Counted from the first letter of the stretch, positions 1-7,902 are shown. The stretch: 64,000 bases of DNA from Candidatus Mediterraneibacter pullistercoris (GCA_019116885.1 DXAU01000073.1:1-64000); one strand, 5' to 3'. Translations and numbers: made by a program. Notes: generated from the sequence alone by a model not told the origin.

Positions 1-719
1 ATACCCAGTGTACGGAGAACTGCGATACAGATCAGACCGATCGGTCCGCATCCCTGTACGACAACTCTGCTGTTGAATCTTAAGATTCCTGTTGTCTTCG
101 CTCTCTCTACTGCATGTACAAGAACTGCACATGGCTCGATGAGGATTCTGGAATCAAGATCAAGGTCGCTTACGTTGAATACGGAAGAGCCTTCGCGGAT
201 GAGGATGTAGTCTGAGAACCATCCGTTCAGATGAATGTCATCATCCGGAAGCAGTCCGTATACATCAGCGCCTCCCACGTTTTTCTTGTTCAGGTCGAAC
301 ATTTCGATGTCCGGATCATCCTTGAAGATCATACATGTAACAACTTTGTCTCCGACTTTCAGCGGTTTTCCGGCGCTGTCTGTCTTTACATTCTTACCCA
401 TCTTGACGATCTCGCCTGTTCCCTCGTGTCCGAGCGCTACAGGGATCAGTCCGAACGGATCTTTCTTAAACTCATGAGCATCTGTTCCGCAGATGCCGCA
501 TCCCTCTACCTTTACAAGAATGTCGCCATCTCCCACTTCCGGAATCGGGAATTCTTTGATATCGTAATGCTCAAGTGAAGTCAGCATAGCGACATGTGCT
601 GTCTTCGGGATTGCCTGGCTTGCCGCCGGCTGTGATCCTGATGACGGGATCTTCTGATCCAGCATGCTCTCAAGCACCTGTTTTACAACGGCTTCCACAT
701 TAGCGGAATTCATTTCCAT
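1..719 (-). CDS. Zn-dependent alcohol dehydrogenase, BMC cargo (partial)
   Basis: Medium-chain zinc alcohol dehydrogenase whose C-terminal part lies left of the window. The visible part has the catalytic-zinc region CGICGTDAH and the GHEGTGEIVKMG signature. The loop that usually holds four structural-zinc cysteines lacks them. The first ~20 residues (NSANVEAVVKQVLESML) form an amphipathic helix like BMC encapsulation peptides, followed by a Ser/Gly/Ala/Pro-rich linker. The ATG at 719 sits 8 nt after AGGAGG; a second ATG at 713 is possible. It is the last visible gene of the aldolase-HbpS-ALDH operon. Inferred role: reducing propionaldehyde or lactaldehyde and recycling NADH inside the compartment. 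The family is clear, the substrate is not. Confidence 0.88.
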   Translation of the reverse strand, partial: MEMNSANVEAVVKQVLESMLDQKIPSSGSQPAASQAIPKTAHVAMLTSLEHYDIKEFPIPEVGDGDILVKVEGCGICGTDAHEFKKDPFGLIPVALGHEGTGEIVKMGKNVKTDSAGKPLKVGDKVVTCMIFKDDPDIEMFDLNKKNVGGADVYGLLPDDDIHLNGWFSDYILIREGSSVFNVSDLDLDSRILIEPCAVLVHAVERAKTTGILRFNSRVVVQGCGPIGLICIAVLRTLG

Positions 720-736
720 GTTATCTACCTCCTACT

Positions 737-870
737 TTATACTTTACCTTTTGCCATGCACAGCTCGATTCCGCTTTGCTTCATCTCGCTGATGGCGTGT
801 GCCATATGCTTCCGCCGTGAGAAATATGTAGCTGCAGGCGAGCCTGCGTACATATTTCACGCCGTAAGCG
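737..870 (-). other. Intergenic hairpin and 22-codon ORF between ALDH and ADH
   Basis: The gap between the ALDH stop and the ADH start holds an imperfect hairpin (about 816-861; arms GTGAGAAATATGTA and TACATATTTCAC around GCAGGC/GCCTGC) with no U-run. It is followed by a 22-codon ORF (ATG at 805, TAA at 737-739) with no clear ribosome site. It could be an mRNA-processing or stability element, or the scar of a deleted gene. I do not claim the small ORF is expressed. Confidence 0.35.
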
Positions 871-876
871 CACGGC

Positions 877-2265
877 TTAACGTATGCACAGGCTGTCTGT
901 CATAACGCAGCGTCTTCTCTTCGTGAATGTGCTCGCGCTCGTCAGGCCTTCGCCTGTCCTGCTGGCGATCGTAAATGTGCAGAAGCCCTCGCCTCCGAAG
1001 CCCAGAGCCGCATAAGACGGACCGTTCTTTACGAGGATCGCTGTATCGATCGCTTTCGCGTATTTTGTAATATTGTCAACATTCTTAGAGTGGATGTGTG
1101 CGGAGTGGCGGTTGCCGTGCTCAAGCCATACAGCCTGCTCTACCGCATCATCAAAATCCTTCGCCCTTACCACGCCGAGAATCGGCATCATAAGTTCTGT
1201 CGCAATCAGCGGATGTTCTTTCGATCCCTCAAATGTGATACATCTGATGTTGTCCGGAACTGTAATGCCGATCATGCCGAGCAGCGTCTTCGCGTCACGT
1301 CCCACGCATTTCCTGTTCAGTTTACCGTCTTTTAAGACAACTGCCGTGAGAGCGTCCTGCTCTTCTTTTGATATAAGATAGCAGCCCTGCTCATTGATCA
1401 TATAATTCATCAGTTCATCCACGACTGAATCGACAGCTACGATCTCTTTCTCAGCAATACACGGAAGATTGTTGTCAAATGTACATCCGTTGACGATATC
1501 CTCGGCTGCTTTTCTCAGGTCCGCCGTTTCATCTACCAGTGCGGGCGGATTTCCTGCGCCTGCTCCGATTCCTCTTCTTCCGGAAGAAAGAACCGCGGTA
1601 ACAACTCCCGGACCGCCTGTCGCAGCGATGAGCTGGATTGCCGGATGTTTCATCATGATATTGCTTGTCTCAAGCGTCGGATGCTCTACTGTGCAGGCGA
1701 TGTTATCCGGGCCTCCTGCCTCTACGGACGCCTCATTTACAAGGTTTACCGCGTAGATAGATGTTTTGATCGCTGCCGGATGCGGATTGAATACAACCGT
1801 ATTTCCTGCTGCGAACATTCCGATTGTGTTGCAGAGCACTGTCTCGCTCGGGTTAGTACACGGCGTGATCGCGCCGATGACTCCGAACGGTCCCATCTCG
1901 ATGAGGGTAAGTCCTCTGTCACCTGACCATGCTGTTGTTGTGATATCCTCTGTTCCCGGAGTTTTCTCAGCAACAAGCTGGTGTTTCAGAATCTTGTGTC
2001 CGACATTTCCCATGCCGGTCTCCTGTACGCCCATGCGTGCAAGAATTTCTGCGTTCTCCCTAATCTTTTTGCGGATATTGGAGATAACCTTTTCTCTGTG
2101 GTCCAGGGACATTCTGGCAACAACTTTTTGAGACTTCTTTGCAGCCTCGATCGCCTCGTTCATGTCGGCGAAGACTCCTCTGTCCCCTGAAACATCAGAT
2201 GCAATCTGCATCTTTGCCATGACTTCCTGTACGATGTCCTGAACCATCTGTTCATTTACAGACAC
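877..2265 (-). CDS. CoA-acylating aldehyde dehydrogenase (PduP/EutE-like), BMC cargo
   Basis: 462-residue protein of the PduP/EutE family, which converts an aldehyde plus CoA and NAD+ to acyl-CoA and NADH inside microcompartments. The catalytic Cys is C269 in TFDNNLPCIAEKE, with a Gly-rich cofactor stretch before it. Residues 2-20 (SVNEQMVQDIVQEVMAKMQ) form an N-terminal encapsulation-peptide-like helix. Translation starts at GTG 2265, 7 nt after GGAGG; that ribosome site and start lie inside the end of the upstream HbpS gene (10-nt overlap), so the two are probably translationally coupled. Expected substrate from context is propionaldehyde made from 1,2-propanediol. Length is normal for the family. 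Confidence 0.93.
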   Translation of the reverse strand: MSVNEQMVQDIVQEVMAKMQIASDVSGDRGVFADMNEAIEAAKKSQKVVARMSLDHREKVISNIRKKIRENAEILARMGVQETGMGNVGHKILKHQLVAEKTPGTEDITTTAWSGDRGLTLIEMGPFGVIGAITPCTNPSETVLCNTIGMFAAGNTVVFNPHPAAIKTSIYAVNLVNEASVEAGGPDNIACTVEHPTLETSNIMMKHPAIQLIAATGGPGVVTAVLSSGRRGIGAGAGNPPALVDETADLRKAAEDIVNGCTFDNNLPCIAEKEIVAVDSVVDELMNYMINEQGCYLISKEEQDALTAVVLKDGKLNRKCVGRDAKTLLGMIGITVPDNIRCITFEGSKEHPLIATELMMPILGVVRAKDFDDAVEQAVWLEHGNRHSAHIHSKNVDNITKYAKAIDTAILVKNGPSYAALGFGGEGFCTFTIASRTGEGLTSASTFTKRRRCVMTDSLCIR

Positions 2266-2777
2266 TCTAATACCTCCTTAAAGACTTGTTTTCCATACGC
2301 CGCTATGGCCGTGTCTTCCGCTGCCGAGCCGCCGCTCACTCCGAGTGCTCCGACGATATGCCCGTTATACTCGAGGACCTCGCCGCCTCCGAAAATCACG
2401 ATCTTGCCGTTGTTCGTATACTGGAGCCCATAGAGATCCTGCCCCGGCTGGCATAAGTGGCTCAATTGTTCGGTCGACATCTTAAGGCTCGCGGAAGTGT
2501 AAGTCTTATTAACTGCAATGTCGAAACTGGCTATGTATGCGCCATCCATACACTGGACGGCCACCGGTCTCCCGGATTTATCTGAGACAGCGATCACGAC
2601 ATTAATTCCCATCTCTGCTGCTTTTGCTTTGACCTTTTCGATCAGAGCATTGGCGAGCGCCAGCGTCATCTCCTGCTTTTTGCATTTACAGACATGAGGC
2701 TTCTCCTGAGCGGGCGCCGTCTCTTTCATCTGATCCAGCACGGCTTTCACCGCGTTGGTGATATCCTGTTCATTCAT
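2256..2777 (-). CDS. GlcG/HbpS-like (PduO C-terminal type) protein, BMC-associated
   Basis: 173 residues. Residues ~33-173 match the GlcG/HbpS (DUF336) fold, which also forms the C-terminal domain of PduO, with the usual VAVSDKSGRPVAVQCMDGA and GALGVSGGSAAEDTAIA stretches. These domains bind heme or corrinoid in some homologues; the role in BMCs is not established. The N-terminus (NEQDITNAVKAVLDQM) is another encapsulation-peptide-like helix, followed by a linker with a CKCKK motif. It lies 11 nt after the aldolase and overlaps the ALDH, so it is part of the same operon. Targeting to the compartment lumen is inferred from the helix and the neighbours. Confidence 0.85.
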   Translation of the reverse strand: MNEQDITNAVKAVLDQMKETAPAQEKPHVCKCKKQEMTLALANALIEKVKAKAAEMGINVVIAVSDKSGRPVAVQCMDGAYIASFDIAVNKTYTSASLKMSTEQLSHLCQPGQDLYGLQYTNNGKIVIFGGGEVLEYNGHIVGALGVSGGSAAEDTAIAAYGKQVFKEVLECL

Positions 2778-2788
2778 AGGCTGTACTC

Positions 2789-3604
2789 CTACATGCCAAG
2801 CTGTTCCATAACTTTCTTTGTGATAGAAGCAACCAGGTCAGCGTCTGTATTTCCAGCTGCCGCTGATGTTTCTTTGCTGCCGCATGAACCGCCGCATGAA
2901 TGGCAGCTCGGTTTGCCTGCCTTAGCATTCGGGCAGAGGTTTGCCGGATGCTTGCCCGGAAGTCCCATCTGTCTTCTGATCTCGTACAGTCTCTCAACCT
3001 GCTCTTTATTGAACTCCTGCGGTCCGCCAATCTGCATGGACTGATACAGAAGCTGTGCGTAAAACTCTGTGGACTCCATCTTGTGATATGCAGCAAGAAG
3101 GCTGTCCGAATATGTCAATGCTCCGTGATTCTCAAGGAGAACAGCATCAAAATGCTGGAGATAAGGCTCTACTGCATCCGGAATTTCCATTGTGGAGGGC
3201 ACGCCGTATTTCGCGATCGGCACACATCCGAGTGCAATAACTGCTTCCGGCATGATCGGCTGTGTCAGCGGAATACCTGCGATAGCGAACGTCGTAGCAT
3301 ACAGCGGGTGGGCATGTACAACCGCGTTTACGTCCGGTCTCTTCTCATATACACGCATGTGCATCTTAATCTCTGATGAAGGTCTGAAGCCTTTGTTCGC
3401 CTGAATAACATTTCCCTTCTCATCTACTTTGCAGATGTACTCAGGTGTCATGAACCCTTTGCTGACGCCTGTCGGTGTGCATAAAAACTCATGGTCATTG
3501 AGTTTTACAGAAAAGTTACCGTCATTTGCAGCAACCATTCCCCGATTGTAAACGCGTCTTCCGATTTCACACATTTCTTTTTTAATTTCGTATTCGTTTT
3601 GCAT
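2789..3604 (-). CDS. Class II aldolase (FucA/RhaD-like) with C-terminal encapsulation peptide
   Basis: 271-residue zinc aldolase of the fuculose-/rhamnulose-1-phosphate family, which splits the sugar phosphate into DHAP and lactaldehyde. Visible sites: E78 (SSEIKMH), H97 and H99 (HAHPLYA), H160 (ENHGA). After the catalytic domain comes a Cys-rich linker (C224, C234, C237, C241) and a terminal amphipathic helix ADLVASITKKVMEQLGM (~255-271), a C-terminal encapsulation peptide as seen on aldolases of fucose/rhamnose microcompartments. The ATG at 3604 has a GGAGGAG site; a longer upstream frame lacks one. It is first in the operon, behind the promoter at 3660-3688. Fucose versus rhamnose cannot be decided here. 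Confidence 0.92.
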   Translation of the reverse strand: MQNEYEIKKEMCEIGRRVYNRGMVAANDGNFSVKLNDHEFLCTPTGVSKGFMTPEYICKVDEKGNVIQANKGFRPSSEIKMHMRVYEKRPDVNAVVHAHPLYATTFAIAGIPLTQPIMPEAVIALGCVPIAKYGVPSTMEIPDAVEPYLQHFDAVLLENHGALTYSDSLLAAYHKMESTEFYAQLLYQSMQIGGPQEFNKEQVERLYEIRRQMGLPGKHPANLCPNAKAGKPSCHSCGGSCGSKETSAAAGNTDADLVASITKKVMEQLGM

Positions 3605-3624
3605 CTTTTCTCCTCCTTGAATTC

Positions 3625-3645
3625 CACAAAACATTTTGTTTTGTG
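3625..3645. promoter_or_regulatory. Candidate operator upstream of the BMC aldolase operon
   Basis: Perfect 9-bp inverted repeat CACAAAACA-TTT-TGTTTTGTG. It lies just downstream of the predicted start of transcription of the aldolase operon and upstream of its ribosome site. A repressor there could block elongation. The cognate regulator is not in the window. Confidence 0.6.
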
Positions 3646-3659
3646 TTGTTTCTAGTTGA

Positions 3660-3688
3660 ATATTACCACACAATCCCACAGCCGTCAA
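3660..3688 (-). promoter_or_regulatory. Promoter of the aldolase-HbpS-ALDH-ADH operon
   Basis: On the minus strand, -35 TTGACG (3683-3688), a 17-nt spacer and -10 TATAAT-like TAATAT (3660-3665). It lies in the 90-nt gap after eutP, so the cargo genes can be transcribed separately from the eutS-eutP pair. Confidence 0.72.
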
Positions 3689-3694
3689 CCTATT

Positions 3695-4174
3695 TTAATG
3701 TTGGTTTTTATTGGTTTTCTCTGTTTCATCCCACGGGAGCACATCCCCTTCTTCCCTGAGATATTCCAGTATCTCGGGAATCCCCTCATAACACTTGGAA
3801 TCTACATAGAAGATATCCCTGCAGCCTGCAAGTCTGAGCCACCGCTCTGCCCTTGCAGCGTCCGCGCGTTCATCGTGGATCTTTGTGACGATCCCGATCA
3901 CATCCCGGTTGCATGTCGCCGCACAACAAGGCGGATACAGTGAGTAGGGTTCTGTTGCCGAGAGCAGCATCCCCACTACATCCGCTTCATATGTATACAG
4001 CGCCAACGCATATCCCAGATGTTTGGACTGTGCATATTCTCCGGGCGTGTCGATGATCACATCAAAATTGTTGACGTACTGGGTCTTGTGATAGTGTATC
4101 TTTTCACCTTTGAGAGCCTGTGTCAGTGTAGTCTTTCCACATTCGCTCCTGCCTACCAGCACTATTTTCTTCAT
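3695..4174 (-). CDS. EutP/PduV family microcompartment GTPase-like protein
   Basis: 159-residue small P-loop protein of the EutP/PduV family found in many BMC operons, where it is linked to compartment positioning or to acetate-kinase-like activity. Visible: Walker A GRSECGKTT (8-16), DTPGEY (42-47) and an NKxD-like VTKIH in which the usual Asp is His. Length is normal for the family. It starts 4 nt after the end of the EutS-like gene and is cotranscribed with it from the promoter at 4590-4618. Confidence 0.9.
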   Translation of the reverse strand: MKKIVLVGRSECGKTTLTQALKGEKIHYHKTQYVNNFDVIIDTPGEYAQSKHLGYALALYTYEADVVGMLLSATEPYSLYPPCCAATCNRDVIGIVTKIHDERADAARAERWLRLAGCRDIFYVDSKCYEGIPEILEYLREEGDVLPWDETEKTNKNQH

Positions 4175-4178
4175 TATA

Positions 4179-4541
4179 CTATGTCCTCGTTATCTCGCAC
4201 ACGGAAAATCCCATCTTGTCCTTTACATATTCAAGGACCGCCCGGATCGCCGCCTCCGTCTCCGAGATTGTGCCGGTCACAATTAGTGTTCCGCTGAAAC
4301 GGTCTACAAATCCGAGTTCAATCCCCGCTGCTTTGATCGCGATATCCCCGGCGATGATCGCTGTCTCTGACGGACTGATCGTCAGCACGCCGATAGCGGA
4401 TTTACTGTGCTCAACCCGCGGATCGAGTCCCAGCTTCTCATACAGCGTGATGTCCGGGCTTGCAATCAGATGAGCAATGGTGATCTCTTTCCCCGGAACC
4501 TGTTCCTGAATGATGCGTTCCGGCGCATGCAGCTGGACCAT
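4179..4541 (-). CDS. EutS/PduU-type BMC shell protein
   Basis: 120-residue single BMC-domain, circularly permuted shell protein of the EutS/PduU family. Recognisable are RIIQEQVPGKEITIAHLIASPD near the N-terminus (quoted in two parts: RIIQEQVPGK, EITIAHLIASPD) and GVLTISPSETAIIAGDIA in the core. Such proteins form hexamers with a small N-terminal beta-barrel over the pore. The frame extends 66 codons upstream, but ATG 4541 with GGAG 8 nt ahead gives the family length, and the promoter lies between it and the longer start. It is first in the eutS-eutP unit. Confidence 0.9.
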   Translation of the reverse strand: MVQLHAPERIIQEQVPGKEITIAHLIASPDITLYEKLGLDPRVEHSKSAIGVLTISPSETAIIAGDIAIKAAGIELGFVDRFSGTLIVTGTISETEAAIRAVLEYVKDKMGFSVCEITRT

Positions 4542-4579
4542 TTTCACTCTCCTCCAATCTGGATTTTTCATAATCCTGC

Positions 4580-4592
4580 AATTATGATAATT
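4580..4592. promoter_or_regulatory. Palindrome at the eutS-eutP promoter
   Basis: AATTAT-G-ATAATT, a near-perfect 13-bp palindrome overlapping the downstream edge of the -10 box of the eutS promoter. Possible operator; it is AT-rich, so chance is not excluded. Confidence 0.4.
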
Positions 4593-4618
4593 ATACTTCA
4601 TACGACGGTATAAGTCAA
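4590..4618 (-). promoter_or_regulatory. Promoter of the eutS-eutP unit
   Basis: Minus strand -35 TTGACT (4613-4618), 17-nt spacer, -10 TATAAT (4590-4595), close to the sigma-A consensus. It places transcription start about 40 nt ahead of ATG 4541. Confidence 0.75.
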
Positions 4619-4713
4619 CGCGAATCAACATCATTTTCATGCCCGTTTCTAGAACTTCCCACACAATCCAACACTGTATCTGTTGTTTTCTATTTGTTTC
4701 CTGTGTTTTTGCA

Positions 4714-4742
4714 TTGACATTATTGTGAAATTGTTTCATACT
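4714..4742 (+). promoter_or_regulatory. Promoter of the PHP phosphoesterase gene, with overlapping inverted repeat
   Basis: -35 TTGACA (4714-4719), 17-nt spacer, -10 CATACT (4737-4742). An inverted repeat TGTTTC-N6-GAAACA (4732-4749) covers the -10 box and could be an operator. The gene is divergent from the BMC genes. Confidence 0.68.
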
Positions 4743-4783
4743 GGAAACAGTGAGATATCTTTTGGAAAGCGAGGCATTGTTCT

Positions 4784-5623
4784 ATGGCATATCAGAATTA
4801 CATATACAGAACATCCGGCAGGAACTATGCCCGCGCGGGCTGTACGCAGAGAGACGGTTCTGAAGATTCCGGCAGGACCGGATCAGGCGTCTCTCCTGCC
4901 TTCTCTGAGCGGTACGAAGTGGACATCCACACCCACACAATCGCCAGTGGTCATGGTTCTGGTGCAACGATCACAGATATGGTCAAGGCTGCAAAAGCAC
5001 GCCAGCTTAAAATGCTTGGCATATCCGACCACGGGCCGGCCATCCTGGGCGGCGGCCGGGTGTCGTATTTCCGGAATTTAAAATATGCGCAGAGAGAGCG
5101 CCTTGGCATAAAGATGCTCTACGGCGCGGAAGCAGATATTACAAATCACAGAGGAGACCTTGATCTAAGCGACGATGTCCTCAAAGGTCTGGACTATGTC
5201 ATCGCCAGTATGCACTCTCCTGTCATAAAACCAGGCACTGTCGAAGAAAACACAGCGGCGTACATAGAAGCTATGAAGAATCCGCACGTGTCCGTAATCG
5301 GACACTGCGATGATACAAAGTTCCCGGTCGATCCCTTCCGTCTCTTCGACGCGGCGATGAAATATCACGTACTCCTTGAGATCAACAACAGCTCTTTAAG
5401 TCCTGACGGCTACAGGGGCGACACGAAATATACAGATCTTGTACTGCTGAATCTGTCTGTACATTTCAACTATCCAGTGCTGTTTTCAAGCGACAGCCAC
5501 GGGACTGAACATGTGGGGGATTTTACATATGCGGAAGACGCGGCAAGACTTGCCAAAGTGCCCCGCAGTCTGATCCTGAATCATTCGTCGGAAGCGCTGC
5601 TGAGCTTTCTGGCAGAAAAATAA
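4784..5623 (+). CDS. PHP-domain metal-dependent phosphoesterase (YcdX-like)
   Basis: 279 residues. After a ~44-residue N-terminal extension comes a full PHP domain: HTHT (H49, H51), SDHG (81-84), a Glu in GAEAD, CD in IGHCDD, and SDSHG near the C-terminus. Together these build the multinuclear metal site of YcdX/histidinol-phosphatase-type enzymes. The substrate is unknown. The N-terminal extension (RNYARAGCTQRDGSEDSG) is low in hydrophobic residues and not part of the family. The start at 4784 is the only ATG between the promoter and the domain, with a modest GGAAAGCGAGG site. Confidence 0.85.
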   Translation: MAYQNYIYRTSGRNYARAGCTQRDGSEDSGRTGSGVSPAFSERYEVDIHTHTIASGHGSGATITDMVKAAKARQLKMLGISDHGPAILGGGRVSYFRNLKYAQRERLGIKMLYGAEADITNHRGDLDLSDDVLKGLDYVIASMHSPVIKPGTVEENTAAYIEAMKNPHVSVIGHCDDTKFPVDPFRLFDAAMKYHVLLEINNSSLSPDGYRGDTKYTDLVLLNLSVHFNYPVLFSSDSHGTEHVGDFTYAEDAARLAKVPRSLILNHSSEALLSFLAEK

Positions 5624-5670
5624 AAGCCGGCTGAGTGAATTTTATGCAGCGGCATAGGGCGGATAATAAC

Positions 5671-5724
5671 AAAAACGCCTGCATATACTTATGATATCAT
5701 CACAATGTATATGCAGGTGTTTTT
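5671..5724. terminator. Terminator hairpin abutting the next start codon
   Basis: Inverted repeat AAAAACGCCTGCATATAC (5671-5688) and GTATATGCAGGTGTTTTT (5707-5724), an A-tract/U-tract bidirectional-type terminator. The right arm contains AGGTG, the only ribosome-site-like sequence for the ATG at 5725, so the hairpin would also sequester that site. Confidence 0.75.
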
Positions 5725-6225
5725 ATGAAAAAAATCCGATTGTATCTTATATCCGGTTTCCTCTTCACCGCAGTGCTCGGAACACTGTCCCATTTTTTCT
5801 ATGAATGGTCAGGCGGCAGCGCGCTGATCGGCCTCGTAAGTCCTGTCAGCGAATCCACCTGGGAGCACATGAAACTGCTGTTTTTCCCCGTGCTTATCTG
5901 GTCTTTCTTCCTTCCCTTGCATCTTTCAGACGATTATCCCGCTCTGCGTCCTTCGCTTCTTCTCGGCGGACTTCTTGGCACGCTCTCGATTCCGGTCCTG
6001 TTCTACACCTACTCCGGCATCCTTGGGCACAATGTCACATGGATAGATATTGCCATATTTTTTATCAGCGTTATCATCGCATATTCATGTACGTGGAAAC
6101 TTTACGGGTCAGACCGGATCTATCAGAAGCGGAACTTGATTTATCTGGCAGTTCTCCTCTTTATCATACTTTTCTTTCTGTTCACATACCATCCTCCGGA
6201 TATCGGCCTTTTCGCCAAACCATAA
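5725..6225 (+). CDS. Small integral membrane protein (DUF6512-like)
   Basis: 166 residues with about five hydrophobic segments and the motif SPVSESTWEHMKLLFFP after the first. I associate this with a Lachnospiraceae/Clostridia family of small membrane proteins (DUF6512 from memory, not verified). No catalytic motif is seen and function is unknown. ATG 5725 directly follows the U-run of the terminator; the AGGTG ribosome site is inside the stem. Expression would need read-through or an unseen promoter. Confidence 0.75.
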   Translation: MKKIRLYLISGFLFTAVLGTLSHFFYEWSGGSALIGLVSPVSESTWEHMKLLFFPVLIWSFFLPLHLSDDYPALRPSLLLGGLLGTLSIPVLFYTYSGILGHNVTWIDIAIFFISVIIAYSCTWKLYGSDRIYQKRNLIYLAVLLFIILFFLFTYHPPDIGLFAKP

Positions 6226-6264
6226 TCTGCATTCCTGACTTTCCTCTGCCATATGACCTGCTCT

Positions 6265-6837
6265 CTATTTGCCGCCGTAAGTATAATAAAGCTGCCGTAT
6301 CCTCTGGTCGATACCGTTTTTCTCCACATACTCTGCCGCTGTTTTCGGCATATACTGCTTCCAGTCTCCGTCCCTGGCGATCATGGCGCGCAGCTCTGTG
6401 CCCGTGATCCCTTTCTCCTCACCAGACTTTTTCCACAGAACCTCGACATTTAAGCCAAGGGCCTGAAGCGTCTGGTACTTCTCCTCATCCCATGCACTGC
6501 AGATACTCATATAGTATACCGCGTCTGAAGGTGCGTACTGCCGCAGGATATCCGGGCTGCTGATTGGAAATGGCACTATTTCAAACTCTTCTCTCTTCAC
6601 ACCGAAATCAAGCAGTGCATCCCGGATCATCTGATACCGTTCCAGATAGGTGAGCGGATTGTCCGTCTTCGTTGTTCCGTGCTCATCAAGCGGCGATACC
6701 GCCGCATACGCTGTGATATCCGGATGAGTGATGCCTACGTATAACGTCCTGCATCTCATCTTGGCTGCCAGCAGATATTCCATATGCTTCAGATGGAGCA
6801 CCTGAAATCTTCCGTGTATCACTCCTGTCTCTGTCAT
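6265..6837 (-). CDS. NadR/NadM-type nucleotidyltransferase
   Basis: 190 residues of the cytidylyltransferase-like fold: GRFQVLHLKHMEYLLAA is the HxxH nucleotide-binding motif, and GTELRAMIARDGDWKQYMP resembles the C-terminal ISSTxxR-type motif. Archaeal NadM and the NMN adenylyltransferase domain of NadR have this layout. The likely reaction is adenylyl transfer to a nicotinamide nucleotide, but the substrate is uncertain. It follows the double Nudix gene by 45 nt on the same strand, which fits a nucleotide-metabolism pair. Confidence 0.75.
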   Translation of the reverse strand: MTETGVIHGRFQVLHLKHMEYLLAAKMRCRTLYVGITHPDITAYAAVSPLDEHGTTKTDNPLTYLERYQMIRDALLDFGVKREEFEIVPFPISSPDILRQYAPSDAVYYMSICSAWDEEKYQTLQALGLNVEVLWKKSGEEKGITGTELRAMIARDGDWKQYMPKTAAEYVEKNGIDQRIRQLYYTYGGK

Positions 6838-6882
6838 AGACTTATCTCCTTCCGTCCTGCAAATCCTGTAAATAAGTTAGAA

Positions 6883-7902
6883 TTATCGTATCCCCAGGGC
6901 TTTCCCCAGGATATCAAGTTCATCCTCATAGATACAGTGCTCGAACAAATGCTCAGCAATCTTTCTCCTGCACTCACTGTAATCCATCCATATTGTTTCT
7001 GAGACTTCCGTATCCTGTAATGTCAGTTCGCTGATCTCCACTGGCTTCTTATAAATATAGATCGTGCTCAGCTCATTGTCACGGAACGGACGTCCGTAAA
7101 ACTCACTCTCAAAGCTGCACCGCCTCGTGCCAATCTCGCGGAGATCACCCGGAGCGGCATCGATGCCAAGCTCCTCTTTTAATTCCCTGAGAGCGCTCTC
7201 AAGCGGTCTGTACCCTGCCTCGATATGTCCTGCGGAAGAGATATCCCAGCACCCCGGATTAGAATCTTTGCATGAACTCCTCTTCTGCAGGAGCAGATCA
7301 TATCCACTCCTGTCATTCTGGCGGACAATCCAGGTGTGCACCGTGGCGTGGAGCGATCCATCCTCATGTACGACTCCGCGCTCTTTGACCACACCAGTCC
7401 TGCTTCCGTCCTCTCTGATCTCATCAAACAGTTCCATCGGAACCCCGTCGAGAGCCGCGTATTGCAGCGTATCCCGCCTGTCATAGACCAGTTTCAGAGA
7501 GAAAAACTCTCTGCCCATATCGAGCAGCCGGAAGAATATCTTGTCACCCTCCCACAGTTCGAGAGAAGCAACACTGTCCTTATCCACCCATTCGAGCTGA
7601 CCCTCGTCGCACTCAATCTGTCTGCCTTCAAAGCCATCCGCTGTATAAAGAGACATATATTCCACTGTATCCTCCCCGTATACAAAAGTCACGATCCCTC
7701 TGTACTGCCATGAAGTCAGAGTATATCCCGTCTCTTCCTTTACCTCCCGCAGAAGACATTCCTCCGGACTCTCTCCATATTCAAAATGTCCCCCCACACC
7801 GATCCACTTATCTTTGTTTACATCATTTTCTTTTACTGTACGGTGGAGCATCAGATATTTTCCGTCTCGCTCAATATAGCACAGCGTACTCAGCCGTTCC
7901 AT
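6883..7902 (-). CDS. Protein with two Nudix hydrolase domains
   Basis: 339 residues with two Nudix domains. The first box (~residues 37-60) reads GGHFEYGESPEECLLREVKE followed by ETGY and resembles MutT 8-oxo-dGTP diphosphatases. The second (~227-250) reads GHIEAGYRPLESALRELKEE followed by LGI and resembles the IPP-isomerase-like/YfcD branch. Both boxes keep the RExxEE core, so both may be active. Fusions of this kind occur in Clostridia. It lies downstream of the ABC exporter pair and upstream of the nucleotidyltransferase on the same strand. Substrates are not known. Confidence 0.85.
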   Translation of the reverse strand: MERLSTLCYIERDGKYLMLHRTVKENDVNKDKWIGVGGHFEYGESPEECLLREVKEETGYTLTSWQYRGIVTFVYGEDTVEYMSLYTADGFEGRQIECDEGQLEWVDKDSVASLELWEGDKIFFRLLDMGREFFSLKLVYDRRDTLQYAALDGVPMELFDEIREDGSRTGVVKERGVVHEDGSLHATVHTWIVRQNDRSGYDLLLQKRSSCKDSNPGCWDISSAGHIEAGYRPLESALRELKEELGIDAAPGDLREIGTRRCSFESEFYGRPFRDNELSTIYIYKKPVEISELTLQDTEVSETIWMDYSECRRKIAEHLFEHCIYEDELDILGKALGIR

